DNA of 64,000 nt. Source: Nocardiopsis gilva YIM 90087. Lineage in GTDB: Bacteria; Actinomycetota; Actinomycetes; Streptosporangiales; Streptosporangiaceae. The stretch lies in the NCBI RefSeq assembly GCF_002263495.1, contig NZ_CP022753.1:5332001-5396000 (forward strand), written 5' to 3'. The position numbers were made by a program, and so were the translations under genes. The notes beneath the pieces are model-generated. The model was not told the origin of the DNA and ran no database searches. It was given only the letters and a program-made list of their open reading frames with translations. Below are positions 1 through 8,860 of this stretch, piece after piece. The stretch's first letter is position 1, and each line of letters opens with the position of its first letter.

Positions 1-2958
1 GAGCACCACGCTCTCGGAATCCGCGACCCGCACGGCGGCGCCCAGCAGTGGGTGGTCCGTCGAGCCGAGGCCGACCGAGCGGACGTCGCCCTGGCCGCCC
101 GCGACGGTCACGGAGTCCATCCAGTAGCGCTCACGCTGGAAGGCGTAGGTGGGCAGGTCGATGCGCTCGCCTCGGCCGGTGAACACACGCGCCCAGTCGA
201 CGGCGGCGCCGGTGGCGTGCAGGGCGCCGACGGCGCTGAGCAGCGTGACGGCCTCGGAACGGTCCTTGCGGGTGGCGGCGACCAGGAGGGCGGTGTCGGA
301 CTCGACGCTGCTCTGCGCCATGCCGGTGAGAACGCCGTCCGGACCGAGCTCCACGAACCGGGTGACGCCTTCGGCCTCCAGCGTGCGGACGCCGTCGGCG
401 AAGCGGACCGCGTGGCGGACGTGGCGCACCCAGTAGTCGGCCGACCCCACATCGACCGTTGATCTCGGAGATATTGGGGTCTCAGCGCCACTTTTTACCC
501 CACTATCCCCGAGATCAACGGAAGGGGCCGGGGCGGACGGCAGGAGAGCACCGGTCAGGTTGGAGACGATCGGGATGGTTGGGGCGCTGTAGGTCAGGCG
601 CTCGGCGACCTCGCGGAAGTCCGCGAGCATCGGCTCCATCAGCGGGGAGTGGAAGGCGTGCGAGACCGTCAGGCGGCTGGTCTTGCGGCCCTGCTCTCGC
701 AAGTGGTCGGCGATGGTCAGCACCGCGTCCTCGGCGCCGGAGACGACCACGGAGTCGGGGCCGTTGATCGCGGCGATGCTCACCTTGTCATCCAGCCCGG
801 AGAGCCGCGGGGTGACCTCCTCCTCGGTGGCCTGGATCGCGACCATGGCGCCACCGGCGGGCAGCGCCTGCATCAGTCGGCCGCGCGCCGCCACCAGGGC
901 GCACGCGTCGCCCAGCGACAGCACCCCGGACACGTGCGCGGCGGCCAGCTCACCGATGGAGTGACCCGCGAGAACGTCGGGGGTGACGCCCCACGACTCC
1001 ATCAGCCGGAACAGTGCCACCTCGACGGCGAACAGCCCGGCCTGGGTGAACGCGGTCTGGTTGAGCAGGTCCGCCTCTGGCGCCCCCTCTTCGGCCCAGA
1101 TGACGTCGCGCAGCGGGCGCTCCAAATGTTCGTCCAGTCCGGCGCACACGGCGTCGAAGGCTTCGGCGAACACGGGGAAGGTGGTGGCCAGTTCCCGGCC
1201 CATGTCGAGGCGCTGTGCGCCCTGGCCGGAGAAGAGGAACGCGGTTTTGCCCTCGCTCGCGACGCCGCGCACCACGCCCGGCGCGCCGGTGTCGGCGGCG
1301 ATGGCGTCCAGCCCGCGCAGCAGCTCCTCGCGGTCGGCGCCAACGACCACGGCGCGGTGGTCGAGGGCCGTACGTGTCGTGGCCAGGGAGAAGCCGACGT
1401 CGAGCGGGTGGGGCGCGGTGTCGTCACCCTCCGCAAAGGCACGCAGGCGCTCGGCCTGTGCGCGCAGCGTCGTGGGGTTCTTCGCGGAGATCAGCCAGGG
1501 GACGATCGTGCCGAGGACCGCCGGTTCCGCGGGAGCCTGGCCCTCCTCCGTCTCCGTCGTCTCACCCTGGGGGGCGTCGGAATCGCCGTCCTGCTCAGCG
1601 ACGGGCGCCGGGTCGTGGGAGGCCTGCTCCAGGACAACGTGGGCGTTGGTGCCGCTGATCCCGAACGACGAGACACCGGCGCGGCGCGGGCGCTCGGTCT
1701 CGGGCCAGGGGCGGGCTTCGGAGAGCAGCTCGACGGCTCCGTCGGACCACTCGACCTGCGGCGTGGGCTCGTCCAGGTGGAGGGTCTTGGGCAGCAGGCC
1801 GTGGCGCATCGCCATGATCATCTTGATGATGCCGCCAACGCCCGCCGCGGCCTGGGCGTGCCCGATGTTCGACTTGATGGAGCCGAGCCACAGCGGCCGG
1901 TCCTGCGGCCGGTTCTGGCCGTAGGTGGCGATGAGGGCCTGGGCTTCGATGGGGTCGCCCAGCGTCGTGCCGGTCCCGTGCGCCTCGACGGCGTCGACGT
2001 CGGCCGGGGTCAGCCCGGCGGCGTTCAGCGCCTGCGTGATCACGCGCTGCTGTGCGGGGCCGTTGGGGGCCGTCAGCCCGCTGCTGGCGCCGTCCTGGTT
2101 GACGGCGGTGCCGCGGACGACGGCGAGGATCGGGTGGCCGTTGCGCCGTGCGTCGGAGAGCCGCTCCACGATGAGCATGCCGGCGCCCTCCGACCAGCCG
2201 GTGCCGTCGGCGGTCGCGGAGAAGGACTTGCACCGGCCGTCGGCCGCGAGGCCGCGCTGGCGGCTGAACTCGACGATGGTCTCCGGGGTGGCCATGACGG
2301 TGACGCCTCCGGCCAGGGCCAGCGTGCACTCACCGCGGCGCAGCGACTGTGCGGCCAGGTGCAGCGCCACCAGCGAGGAGGAGCACGCGGTGTCCACGGA
2401 CACCGACGGGCCTTCGAGGCCGAAGGTGTAGGAGAGGCGGCCGGAGGTGATGGAGCCGGTAGCGGAGCTGCCCGCGTAGTCGTGGTACATCATCCCGGCG
2501 AAGACGCCGGTGGGGCTGGAACGCAGCTCGGCGGGGTCCAGCCCGGCGCTCTCGAAGGCCTCCCAGGCGACTTCGAGTAGCAGGCGCTGCTGCGGGTCGG
2601 TCTCCTTGGCCTCGCGCGGACTGATGCCGAAGAAGTCCGGGTCGAACTCGGCGGCATCGTGCAGGAAGCCACCTTCGCGCGTGTAGCTCTTGCCGGGCGT
2701 GCCGGGTTCGGGGTCATAGAGCGCGTCGAGGTCCCAGCCGCGGTCGGCAGGGAACTCGGTGACCGCGTCCCTGCCCTGCTCGACCAGGCGCCACAGGTCG
2801 TCGGGGGAGCTCACATCCCCCGGGTAGCGGCAGGCCATGCCTACGATGGCGATCGGTTCGTGGTCCCGCCGTTCAGTTTCGGCAATACGCTTGCGAGCCT
2901 CACGCAGATCGGCTGTCGCCCGCTTCAGGTAATCGAGAAGTTTCTTCTCGTTATTCAC
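1..2958 (-). CDS. Modular type I polyketide synthase, N-terminal part (docking-KS-AT-DH...), runs off left edge
   Basis: This is an extension module of a modular PKS. The visible 986 codons read without a break from GTG at 2958 to the window edge. Residues 1-30 form a charged helix ([13 protein letters not shown]...) typical of an N-terminal docking domain, so the protein should receive its chain from another PKS subunit. The ketosynthase spans about 35-460, with active Cys192 in VDTACSSS, His327 in HGTGT, and KSNIGHAQ. The acyltransferase spans about 570-870, with GHSIGE (Ser667) and HAFH (from residue 767), the pattern of malonyl-CoA specificity. A dehydratase begins near the edge (DHPLLGAAV). 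Residues 813-835 are encoded by a palindromic repeat inserted inside the AT. Later domains lie outside the window. The family call is secure; the product is unknown. Confidence 0.95.
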   Translation of the reverse strand, partial: MNNEKKLLDYLKRATADLREARKRIAETERRDHEPIAIVGMACRYPGDVSSPDDLWRLVEQGRDAVTEFPADRGWDLDALYDPEPGTPGKSYTREGGFLHDAAEFDPDFFGISPREAKETDPQQRLLLEVAWEAFESAGLDPAELRSSPTGVFAGMMYHDYAGSSATGSITSGRLSYTFGLEGPSVSVDTACSSSLVALHLAAQSLRRGECTLALAGGVTVMATPETIVEFSRQRGLAADGRCKSFSATADGTGWSEGAGMLIVERLSDARRNGHPILAVVRGTAVNQDGASSGLTAPNGPAQQRVITQALNAAGLTPADVDAVEAHGTGTTLGDPIEAQALIATYGQNRPQDRPLWLGSIKSNIGHAQAAAGVGGIIKMIMAMRHGLLPKTLHLDEPTPQVEWSDGAVELLSEARPWPETERPRRAGVSSFGISGTNAHVVLEQASHDPAPVAEQDGDSDAPQGETTETEEGQAPAEPAVLGTIVPWLISAKNPTTLRAQAERLRAFAEGDDTAPHPLDVGFSLATTRTALDHRAVVVGADREELLRGLDAIAADTGAPGVVRGVASEGKTAFLFSGQGAQRLDMGRELATTFPVFAEAFDAVCAGLDEHLERPLRDVIWAEEGAPEADLLNQTAFTQAGLFAVEVALFRLMESWGVTPDVLAGHSIGELAAAHVSGVLSLGDACALVAARGRLMQALPAGGAMVAIQATEEEVTPRLSGLDDKVSIAAINGPDSVVVSGAEDAVLTIADHLREQGRKTSRLTVSHAFHSPLMEPMLADFREVAERLTYSAPTIPIVSNLTGALLPSAPAPSVDLGDSGVKSGAETPISPRSTVDVGSADYWVRHVRHAVRFADGVRTLEAEGVTRFVELGPDGVLTGMAQSSVESDTALLVAATRKDRSEAVTLLSAVGALHATGAAVDWARVFTGRGERIDLPTYAFQRERYWMDSVTVAGGQGDVRSVGLGSTDHPLLGAAVRVADSESVVL
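456..521. repeat. 66-bp palindromic repeat, copy A, in frame inside the PKS acyltransferase
   Basis: The ends are CCGTTGATCTCGG and its reverse complement, and the arms form a long imperfect hairpin. The first 29 bases are identical to copy B at 14560. Copy C at 44604 shares only the terminal 13 bases on each side. Read on the minus strand it is exactly 22 codons (…[19 protein letters not shown]…) lying between the conserved SNLTG and YWVRHVR segments of the AT. Without it the TG-to-YWV spacing is 14 residues, close to that of other ATs. Confidence 0.85.
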
Positions 2959-3218
2959 CCACGCCACCCCACTGAATCGATCAGGAAAACCACGCGTCGA
3001 CGCTTCAGAGCCAAGCCGCACACGAGTGGGGGCGACCCCGAGCCGCGGACCCGATTCGCCACTCGAATCCCCTGATTCGGTTTCGCCCCATCACCGTCGA
3101 CAAGATTCGGCGACCATTGCCGTAATCGCTTGCCTCCACTTATCAAGCCGCGCTCAAGAATTCACGGAAAGCCTCATCGAGGTACCGAGATATCCACTTG
3201 CACGCTACTTAGCACCCC

Positions 3219-3237
3219 CGAGGGGCGCCACCCCTAG
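3219..3237. promoter_or_regulatory. Candidate LuxR-type operator upstream of the PKS
   Basis: An imperfect palindrome reads CTAGGGGTGGCGCCCCTCG on the minus strand, about 260 bases upstream of the PKS start. A second CTAGGGG on the same strand lies at 3451-3457, and a CCCC-TAAC-GGGG inverted repeat at 3252-3263. CTAGGG-type boxes are known for LAL/LuxR activators of PKS clusters. The assignment here rests on resemblance only. Confidence 0.3.
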
Positions 3238-3439
3238 CTCGTCCCTACTCCCCCCTAACGGGGAAGCGCGCCCGCGCACGATGCCGTGCCCGCCCCGAGG
3301 CGGCACCGTGATCTTATTGTTACTGTTGAGTAGCGGCGCAACTCTATGGCGTGAATCGATTACACGTGGCAAGTAGCACCAGGTGGTGACTTTCGGTTGC
3401 GCCGTCGATGATCTTGCCCTCGCCCACGGGCGGCCAGAG

Positions 3440-3466
3440 CGCCCGAAAAGCCCCTAGTTTCGGGCG
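3440..3466. other. Perfect 9-bp stem hairpin in the PKS-tetR gap
   Basis: Stem CGCCCGAAA pairs with TTTCGGGCG around a 9-base loop that carries a CTAGGGG box. It lies in a 950-base gap (2959-3911) with no convincing large gene. No T-run follows, so it may be regulatory rather than a terminator. Confidence 0.4.
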
Positions 3467-3557
3467 ATTCAGCACCGCCTGGATGGGTTACGCTCAAGAT
3501 GACGGTTATACGGACGACTTAGACGTAGGTACGTATAGCGTCGAGGGAGGTTCACTC

Positions 3558-3665
3558 GTGCGAAAGTGCGCGCACGGCGCCGGTACCGACGGCCTACGGG
3601 CCGACGTGCGGTTTCATTGCGGACCGCACCGGCATGGGCCTCCCGAGAGCCCCGGTCGGCGGTGA
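3558..3665 (+). CDS. Possible 35-residue Cys/His-rich peptide
   Basis: A GTG codon is preceded by a good ribosome binding site (AGGGAGG, 7-base spacing) and opens a 35-codon frame (MRKCAHGAGTDG...FHCGPHRHG...). It has two cysteines and several histidines but no recognised domain. The upstream sequence is richer in A+T and has the inverted pair TATACG/CGTATA (about 3502-3537), which could be a promoter or operator. It may be a chance frame; nothing beyond the ribosome binding site supports it. Confidence 0.22.
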   Translation: MRKCAHGAGTDGLRADVRFHCGPHRHGPPESPGRR

Positions 3666-3911
3666 GAATGACGCGGCTTGCCCCTTGCTGATACCGCGCA
3701 GGCTCTCCGCTTCACCGTTCACCCGGTTTCCCCTCTCGTCTGAACGGTGCGGCGAGAGTCGCCGCCGGTCCGGTCGGTACCGGCGACTGTCCACTCGGTG
3801 AACGCGTGTGGCCGCGACGGTCCTCGACCATCGCGACCACACCGTCACTTACCGGAGGCGTCCGTGCGGGCTCCCTGCCCCAGAGCCCGACCGGGCGCCT
3901 CCGGCCCCGAT

Positions 3912-4514
3912 TCATTTTCCGTGGGGAGTCTCGCGAACCGGGCCCATTCCGGCCCCGATTCTGCGCAGTCCGATCGCCAGGTCACGCCCGCTGGGCGCCG
4001 ATTGCGGGTCGATGAGCCACTGCGCCATCACGCCCATCAGCAGCGCCTGGAGAAGGGTACCGACCTCGGGCGGCGGCTTCTTCTCACCCCCGGAGTCCCG
4101 GTCCGGGAACCATGAGGCCATTGCCTCGCGCACCGCCTGCTGGGAATCGGCGAGAATTCTTCGGACTTCGGGGGCGCGCTCGATCTGCGCGAGCGCCTCG
4201 AAGTTGGCGATCCACAGCGACCTGTGCTCGTCGAACAGCTCGACGATGCGGCTCCACACTGTTTCGAAGCGATCCATAGCGCCGGTCGCCGGGTCGAGTT
4301 CGACGAGCAGAGCCCGCTCCAACTCCTCATACCACTCTGTGCACGCTTGAATAAGCGCTTCGTTAAGCAAAGCCTCTTTCGACCCGAAGTGGTAGCCGAT
4401 TGACGCCAGATTCGTATCCGAAGCGGCCACGATGTCCCGCGCGGTTGTGCGCGCGTAGCCCTTTTCGTACAGGCAGTGTTTAGCGCCCGCGAGCAAGTCC
4501 CCACGATGTCCCAT
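3912..4514 (-). CDS. TetR/AcrR family transcriptional regulator
   Basis: A 200-residue one-domain repressor. The N-terminal helix-turn-helix is clear (ARTTARDIVAASDTNLASIG, then YHFGSKEAL), and the C-terminal half is the variable ligand and dimer domain. ATG at 4514 gives a usual length for the family. The gene lies between the PPTase (upstream on the same strand, 111 bp away) and the PKS. That position suggests a cluster-situated regulator of the PKS gene or of a linked exporter, but the effector and operator cannot be read from the sequence. Confidence 0.9.
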   Translation of the reverse strand: MGHRGDLLAGAKHCLYEKGYARTTARDIVAASDTNLASIGYHFGSKEALLNEALIQACTEWYEELERALLVELDPATGAMDRFETVWSRIVELFDEHRSLWIANFEALAQIERAPEVRRILADSQQAVREAMASWFPDRDSGGEKKPPPEVGTLLQALLMGVMAQWLIDPQSAPSGRDLAIGLRRIGAGMGPVRETPHGK

Positions 4515-4625
4515 TTGAACATCGTATCCCGCGGGCTAGACAAACGTCTATTTGAAGTCCAGGGATTCCACCAACAAGTTTGTAACCAGTTCCCTTCGGT
4601 TACCGTTACGCGCTCTTAGCGTGAC

Positions 4626-5300
4626 TCATCCTTGTTGCTCGTTCCCCTTCGGCACCGCGATTCCGGTGACGACCAAGCCGTTGCCGACGATCCAGCGGCC
4701 CTCGAACCCGCCCAGCCGGCGGCCATCGACCACCGGTCCGTCCACCAGCAGGCGCGCCGTGAAGGTCCGCTGCTCGGGGTCGATGGCGATATCGGCCTCC
4801 TCGAAACCCAGCCACATGCGCGTCAGCGGGAACCACGCCTTGTACACCGACTCCTTGGCGCTGAAGAGCAACCGGTCCCACGACACGCCCGGGTCGCCGA
4901 CGGCCAGGTTCTTCAGCCGCACCCGCTCCTCGGGAAGGGCGATGGTCTCCAGAACGCCGTCCGGCAGGGCGCCGTGCGGTTCGGCGTCGATCCCGATCGT
5001 CTCCACGTCGGTCGCGCGGGCGACCGCGGCGGCCCGGTATCCGGCGCAGTGGGTCATGCTGCCCACGGCGCTCTGCGGCCATCCCGGAGCGCCACGCTCG
5101 CCGGGTAGCAGGGGCGCGGGCGGAAAGCCGAGTTCGGCCAGCGCGTCGCGGGCGCAGGCGCGGACCGTCGTGAACTCCCGACGCCGCTTGTCGACGGCCC
5201 TGGCCAGCAGTGCCTCCTCCTCCGGGAAGAGACGGGCATCGGCGCGGTCGTCGAAGGCCTCGACGCCGACGACCTCGGGGGTCAGCAGCTGCTCGATCAC
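4626..5300 (-). CDS. 4'-phosphopantetheinyl transferase (Sfp/EntD type)
   Basis: This enzyme transfers the phosphopantetheine arm of CoA to the serine of carrier proteins, activating the ACPs of the PKSs here. The protein is 224 residues. Family motifs are VGSMTHCAGY, IGIDAEPH (Mg-binding Asp and Glu), and WDRLLFSAKESVYKAW (Glu and Lys of the signature). I chose GTG at 5300 because it overlaps the stop of the metallophosphoesterase by four bases (GTGA), a mark of translational coupling. A longer frame to 5363 would run well into that upstream gene. It is probably the PPTase serving the clusters at both ends of the window, or for general use. Confidence 0.93.
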   Translation of the reverse strand: MIEQLLTPEVVGVEAFDDRADARLFPEEEALLARAVDKRRREFTTVRACARDALAELGFPPAPLLPGERGAPGWPQSAVGSMTHCAGYRAAAVARATDVETIGIDAEPHGALPDGVLETIALPEERVRLKNLAVGDPGVSWDRLLFSAKESVYKAWFPLTRMWLGFEEADIAIDPEQRTFTARLLVDGPVVDGRRLGGFEGRWIVGNGLVVTGIAVPKGNEQQG

Positions 5301-6163
5301 GCGGTGCCCTCCTCCACCGGCAGGATCCGGCGCAGCCCGCCGTGGCCGCCGCGCGGCTTCCACTCACGCGGGTAGCCGATGGAGACCTCTTCGAAGCGCA
5401 CGCCGTCGTAGACGGTAGTGCGCGGGATGTGGAGGTGCCCGTAGACCACGGCCTCGGAACGGAAGCGCACGTGCCAGTCGGCGGTGCGCTCGGTGCCGCA
5501 CCACTGCGCGAACTCGGGGTAGCGCAGGATGCGCGTTGGTTCGCGGACCAGGGGCCAGTGGTTCACCAGGACGGTCCGCAGCTCGGGGTCGATCTGGCCG
5601 AGGCGCTGCTCGGTCGCCTCGACCCGCGCGGCACACCACGCCGTCCGGGTCGGGTAGGGATCGGGGTGCAGCATCATCTCGTCGGTGCACACCACGCCGA
5701 CGTCGTAGGCCTTGGCGAGGCTCTCCTCGGAGTTCGCGGTGCCCGGGGCGTGAAAGCTGTAGTCGTAGAGCACGAACAGCGGCGCGATCACGACCGGACC
5801 GCCCGCACCCTCCCAGACGGGGTACGGGTCCTCTGGGGTGACCACGCCGATGGAGCGGCAGATCTCCACCAGGTGCCGATAGCGGTGCTCGCCGCGCAGG
5901 CGGACGGCGTCCTCCCGGTGTGTCCACAGCTCGTGGTTTCCGGGAACCCAGATGACCTTGGCGAAGCGCTCGCTGAGCGTCGCCAGCCCCCATTCGATAT
6001 CGGCGCTGAGTTCACCCACGTCGCCGGCGACGATCAGCCAGTCCTCCGGTGTCCGCGGACGGAGCTCTTCTAGGACCTTCCGATTTTCCGGGTGAGCCAC
6101 GTGCAAGTCGCTGACCGCGAGGAGGTTTCCGGGGTGCAGACGCGCTGAATTCACCCGATCCAC
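5297..6163 (-). CDS. Calcineurin-like metallophosphoesterase
   Basis: A 288-residue predicted phosphoesterase of the calcineurin-like superfamily. Metal-binding motifs appear in order: SDLHVAHPEN (D-x-H), GDVGEL (GD), GNHELW (GNHE), VNHWPL and YGHLHIPR (GHxH). These metals normally form a two-metal centre that hydrolyses phosphate esters; the substrate is not predictable. The stop overlaps the GTG of the PPTase by four bases. This phosphoesterase-PPTase pairing is common in actinomycetes. The start is GTG at 6163, with GTG at 6154 a possible alternative. Confidence 0.9.
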   Translation of the reverse strand: MDRVNSARLHPGNLLAVSDLHVAHPENRKVLEELRPRTPEDWLIVAGDVGELSADIEWGLATLSERFAKVIWVPGNHELWTHREDAVRLRGEHRYRHLVEICRSIGVVTPEDPYPVWEGAGGPVVIAPLFVLYDYSFHAPGTANSEESLAKAYDVGVVCTDEMMLHPDPYPTRTAWCAARVEATEQRLGQIDPELRTVLVNHWPLVREPTRILRYPEFAQWCGTERTADWHVRFRSEAVVYGHLHIPRTTVYDGVRFEEVSIGYPREWKPRGGHGGLRRILPVEEGTA

Positions 6164-6171
6164 CCTACGGA

Positions 6172-6195
6172 AGGGGTGATCGCGACGTCACCCCT
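6172..6195. promoter_or_regulatory. Inverted repeat in the divergent phosphoesterase/ppa promoter region
   Basis: Perfect 8-base arms AGGGGTGA and TCACCCCT are separated by 8 bases, directly upstream of the phosphoesterase start and about 135 bases before ppa. It looks like a binding site for a dimeric regulator. No regulator can be named. Confidence 0.35.
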
Positions 6196-6328
6196 ATCTC
6201 CCATTGATCCGCGCCGAAAAAGCGCCCGAAACCCCTCCGTTGTCCCTCCCGCAACACGGACCTCTCTGCCACAGTGGGTACACCGGTCCGCGTGCGATCG
6301 CGAACCCATCGCTGCGAGGGAAGTCGTC

Positions 6329-6814
6329 ATGGAATTTCGGATGGTGGTGGAGATCCCGCAGGGATCGCGGAACAAGTACGAGATGGACCACGAGCGGGGC
6401 CGGATCCGGCTGGACCGCACCCTGTTCACCGCGACGCAGTACCCCGCCGACTACGGCTACATCCCCGACACCCTGGCCGAGGACGGCGACCCGCTGGACG
6501 CGATGGTCCCGCTGGACAAGCCGTCGTTTCCCGGGTGCGAGGTCCTGGTACGGCCCGTAGCCGTGTTCTGGATGCAGGACGAGGGCGGCCCGGACGCCAA
6601 GGTCCTGTGCATGCCCGCCCGCGACCCGCGCCTGGAACACATCCGCGACCTGCGCAATATCCCCGAGTTCCAGCTCAACGAGATCACCCACTTCTTCGAG
6701 ATCTACAAGCTCCTGGAACCCGGCAAGAGCTCGGAGGTCCGCGGCTGGCAGGACCGCGCGGCGGCGGAGGCCACCGTGCTCGACGCGCAGCAGCGCGCGC
6801 GACAGAAGGCCTGA
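6329..6814 (+). CDS. ppa: Inorganic pyrophosphatase
   Basis: A cytosolic family I soluble pyrophosphatase that hydrolyses pyrophosphate to phosphate and so drives biosynthetic reactions forward. The 161-residue length is normal for the actinobacterial enzyme. Active-site segments are EIPQGSRNKYE, YPADYGYIPDTLAEDGDPLD (the D-x-D-P-x-D metal site) and the C-terminal HFFEIYKLLEPGK. I chose ATG at 6329 because it has GAGGGAA upstream and begins the conserved domain (MEFRMVVEIP). The frame can be extended to a GTG at 6176, but that stretch is not conserved protein. Confidence 0.97.
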   Translation: MEFRMVVEIPQGSRNKYEMDHERGRIRLDRTLFTATQYPADYGYIPDTLAEDGDPLDAMVPLDKPSFPGCEVLVRPVAVFWMQDEGGPDAKVLCMPARDPRLEHIRDLRNIPEFQLNEITHFFEIYKLLEPGKSSEVRGWQDRAAAEATVLDAQQRARQKA

Positions 6815-6852
6815 GTCGAGCGTTCAAGAGCGGACGGCCCCGGCACCGCTGC

Positions 6853-7695
6853 CTACTCCTCCGCGAGGCTGATCCTGTGCACGGTTCGGGATCTCCCGGG
6901 GGCCACCGCGGTTGCCGCGTGCAGGGTGGTGCGGGTCTTCCAGACCACCAGGTCATTGGTGGTCCAGCGATGCGTGTAGACGTAGTCGGGGTCCTGGATG
7001 AGGTCGTCCAGCACCTGGAAGTATCGCTCGTTGTCGTTGGCATCGAACCCGATGACGGAGTCGAGGGAGTCCGGAGCTCCGTACACGTAGTCAGCGCCGG
7101 TGCCTGCGTCCGTCATGACCAGGGGGTGCTCGATCTTGGGGTACTTCTCTTCCATCAGGGCCTTGAATTCGGCCATTGACAGGCCGGCATGCTCCGCACG
7201 GATCCGCACATGTTTGACCGCGGTATGCAGCGCCCTGCGACCCGCGATCCTGGCCTTCCATTCCGCTGGAAGCCGTTCGTACACGTTCACCGCGTTCGCG
7301 AACAGCGTGTGTCCACTCGTGCTCGGGACGTTCACCCCGTACAGCATGGTGTACTCCGGGGGATGAGCGTGGTAGCCGGAGTTGTCCTAGTGCCAGAAGT
7401 TGCCTACGCGGGCGACACCAATGGGCTGGTCATTCTTGCGTTCGTTCGATGAAACCAGGATCTCCGGTACCTCCGAGTGTCGGTAGTTCTCCACGACGAA
7501 CGGAACCGGTCGGCCCAGTCGCACGGCCAGCGCAACCTGCTGCCGCGGCGTCATCTCGATCCCGCGTATGACGACGAGCTGGCGCCGCGCGACGGCGTCG
7601 GCGAACGCACCGAGGACCTCCTGCCGCTCGAGGTCGGCGTAGGTGACTCCGGTCAGCTCCGCGCCGATGAACGGCGTGATGTCGGTCAGTTTCAC
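6853..7695 (-). pseudogene. TauD/TfdA-family Fe(II)/2-oxoglutarate dioxygenase with an in-frame amber codon
   Basis: Read through, this is a normal 280-residue dioxygenase. The N-terminal half (MKLTDITPFIGAELTGV) ends at TAG 7387-7389, and the same frame continues without any shift (DNSGYHAHPPEYTMLYGVN...). The C-terminal half keeps the distal His (TLHAATAVAPGRSR) and its following Arg. The amber codon falls exactly at the middle position of the iron-binding H-x-D motif (FWH-stop-D). Serine or threonine is usual there, and TCG to TAG is one base. Both halves otherwise look undamaged, so this is a very recent mutation or a sequencing error. The enzyme cannot form its iron site without readthrough. 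The substrate is unknown. Confidence 0.85.
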
Positions 7696-7931
7696 CCCGG
7701 CGTCCTTTCACCCCAATGGACAGATGAGGGGCAAGGCTAGACAGGCGGCAACAACACGTCGAGTAGCCAATCGGTGACACTCTTGCCGCGGCCCTCTCGG
7801 GATGATCAGGTGACCAGGCCGGGGACGGATCGTCTGAGGGCACGGAACGGCAACCGAACGTGGCTCGGTACTGTGGGCGGCGCCCTGCCGGTTCACCCGG
7901 AAATCCAGCCACCGTGCGGAACGGAGAACAC

Positions 7932-8819
7932 ATGTCTTCGTCAACCCCACCCGCCACGCCCGACCTCGCTCGCGCCGCGTGGGCGGAAGTCGAGCCGATC
8001 CACACGTGCATCTACTTCGCCCCGGAGACCGCCCCGACCTACCAGAGCATCGGCATGGAGTCGCTGGCGCAGATGTACTTCGCATCGCGCGGGGCTCCCC
8101 TGGGGCCCGTCGGTCCGGAGCTGGTCGCGGCCACCTTCTACAACTTCAATCCCGCGGTGGTCCGCACCGTCATCCCGGAGGCCTGGTCGGTGGCCTCACC
8201 CGACACGCTGGTGCGCGCCCGCCTGGAGATCGCGGACAAGTTCCTGCGCCGCGTCCTCGGGGAACAGACCGTGCGGTCGCCCGAGATGCGGGAGGCCGCG
8301 GACCTCGCCCGCACCGCGGCGGAGTCGGCCGCGCTGCACCCGCACGGGCGCCCGCTGTTCGCCGGCCATGCCGGACTCCCCTGGCCGGAGGACCCGCACC
8401 TGGTGCTCTGGCACGCCGCGACGCTGATCCGGGAGTTCCGCGGCGACGGCCACATCGCCCTCCTGCAGGAGGCTCATATCGGACCGGTGGAGGCGTTGGT
8501 GAGTTCCGTGGCGACCGGAAAGTACTCCTCCGAGTTGCTGCTCAAGAGCCGGAGGTGGAGCCGGGAGGACTGGGACGCGGCCGTGGCCCGCATGGTCGAC
8601 CGCGGCCTCGTCGAGGTCGACGGTGAGGGCGAGCCGTCACAGACCACGGAGGGCAAGCGCTTCCGGGACGACCTGGAGGCACGCACCGACGTCCTTTCCC
8701 TTCCCGCCTTCGAGCCGCTCGGCGCCGACGGCTGTCGCCGCCTCGTGGAGCTGGTCTCCCCCTTCGCCGAGGCCATTCGCGCGCAGGACCTGATCCCCTT
8801 TACCAAGAAGCGGAGCTGA
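7932..8819 (+). CDS. SCO6745/SalK-like family protein
   Basis: A 295-residue cytosolic protein resembling the actinobacterial SCO6745 (SalK-like) family. Members have a helix-rich N-terminal region (IYFAPETAPTYQSIG...FYNFNPAVVRTVIPEAW) and a C-terminal winged-helix-like part (SREDWDAAVARMVDRGLVE). Such proteins occur near redox and regulatory genes, but their biochemical role is not established. ATG at 7932 follows GGAG; an extension back to 7860 lacks a site. The 236 bases before it (7696-7931), shared with the divergent dioxygenase, show no other gene. Confidence 0.75.
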   Translation: MSSSTPPATPDLARAAWAEVEPIHTCIYFAPETAPTYQSIGMESLAQMYFASRGAPLGPVGPELVAATFYNFNPAVVRTVIPEAWSVASPDTLVRARLEIADKFLRRVLGEQTVRSPEMREAADLARTAAESAALHPHGRPLFAGHAGLPWPEDPHLVLWHAATLIREFRGDGHIALLQEAHIGPVEALVSSVATGKYSSELLLKSRRWSREDWDAAVARMVDRGLVEVDGEGEPSQTTEGKRFRDDLEARTDVLSLPAFEPLGADGCRRLVELVSPFAEAIRAQDLIPFTKKRS

Positions 8820-8822
8820 GCA

Positions 8823-8850
8823 CGTCGGGCGCGGTGGAGCGCGCCCGACG
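8823..8850. terminator. Bidirectional hairpin between convergent genes
   Basis: An 11-bp perfect stem CGTCGGGCGCG/CGCGCCCGACG with a 6-base loop sits between the convergent stops at 8819 and 8861. It can terminate both genes. Confidence 0.75.
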
Positions 8851-8860
8851 CGGCCGCGCG

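Noticed and set aside
649-2580. 643-codon plus-strand frame opposite the PKS
   Set aside because: Mirror of a high-GC coding sequence. The minus strand carries KS and AT catalytic motifs in one frame; this frame shows only Gly/Val/Arg-rich sequence.
3912-4514. A gamma-butyrolactone receptor of the ScbR/ArpA type
   Set aside because: The HTH and length fit general TetR proteins, and no clear ARE-type operator is seen in the gap.
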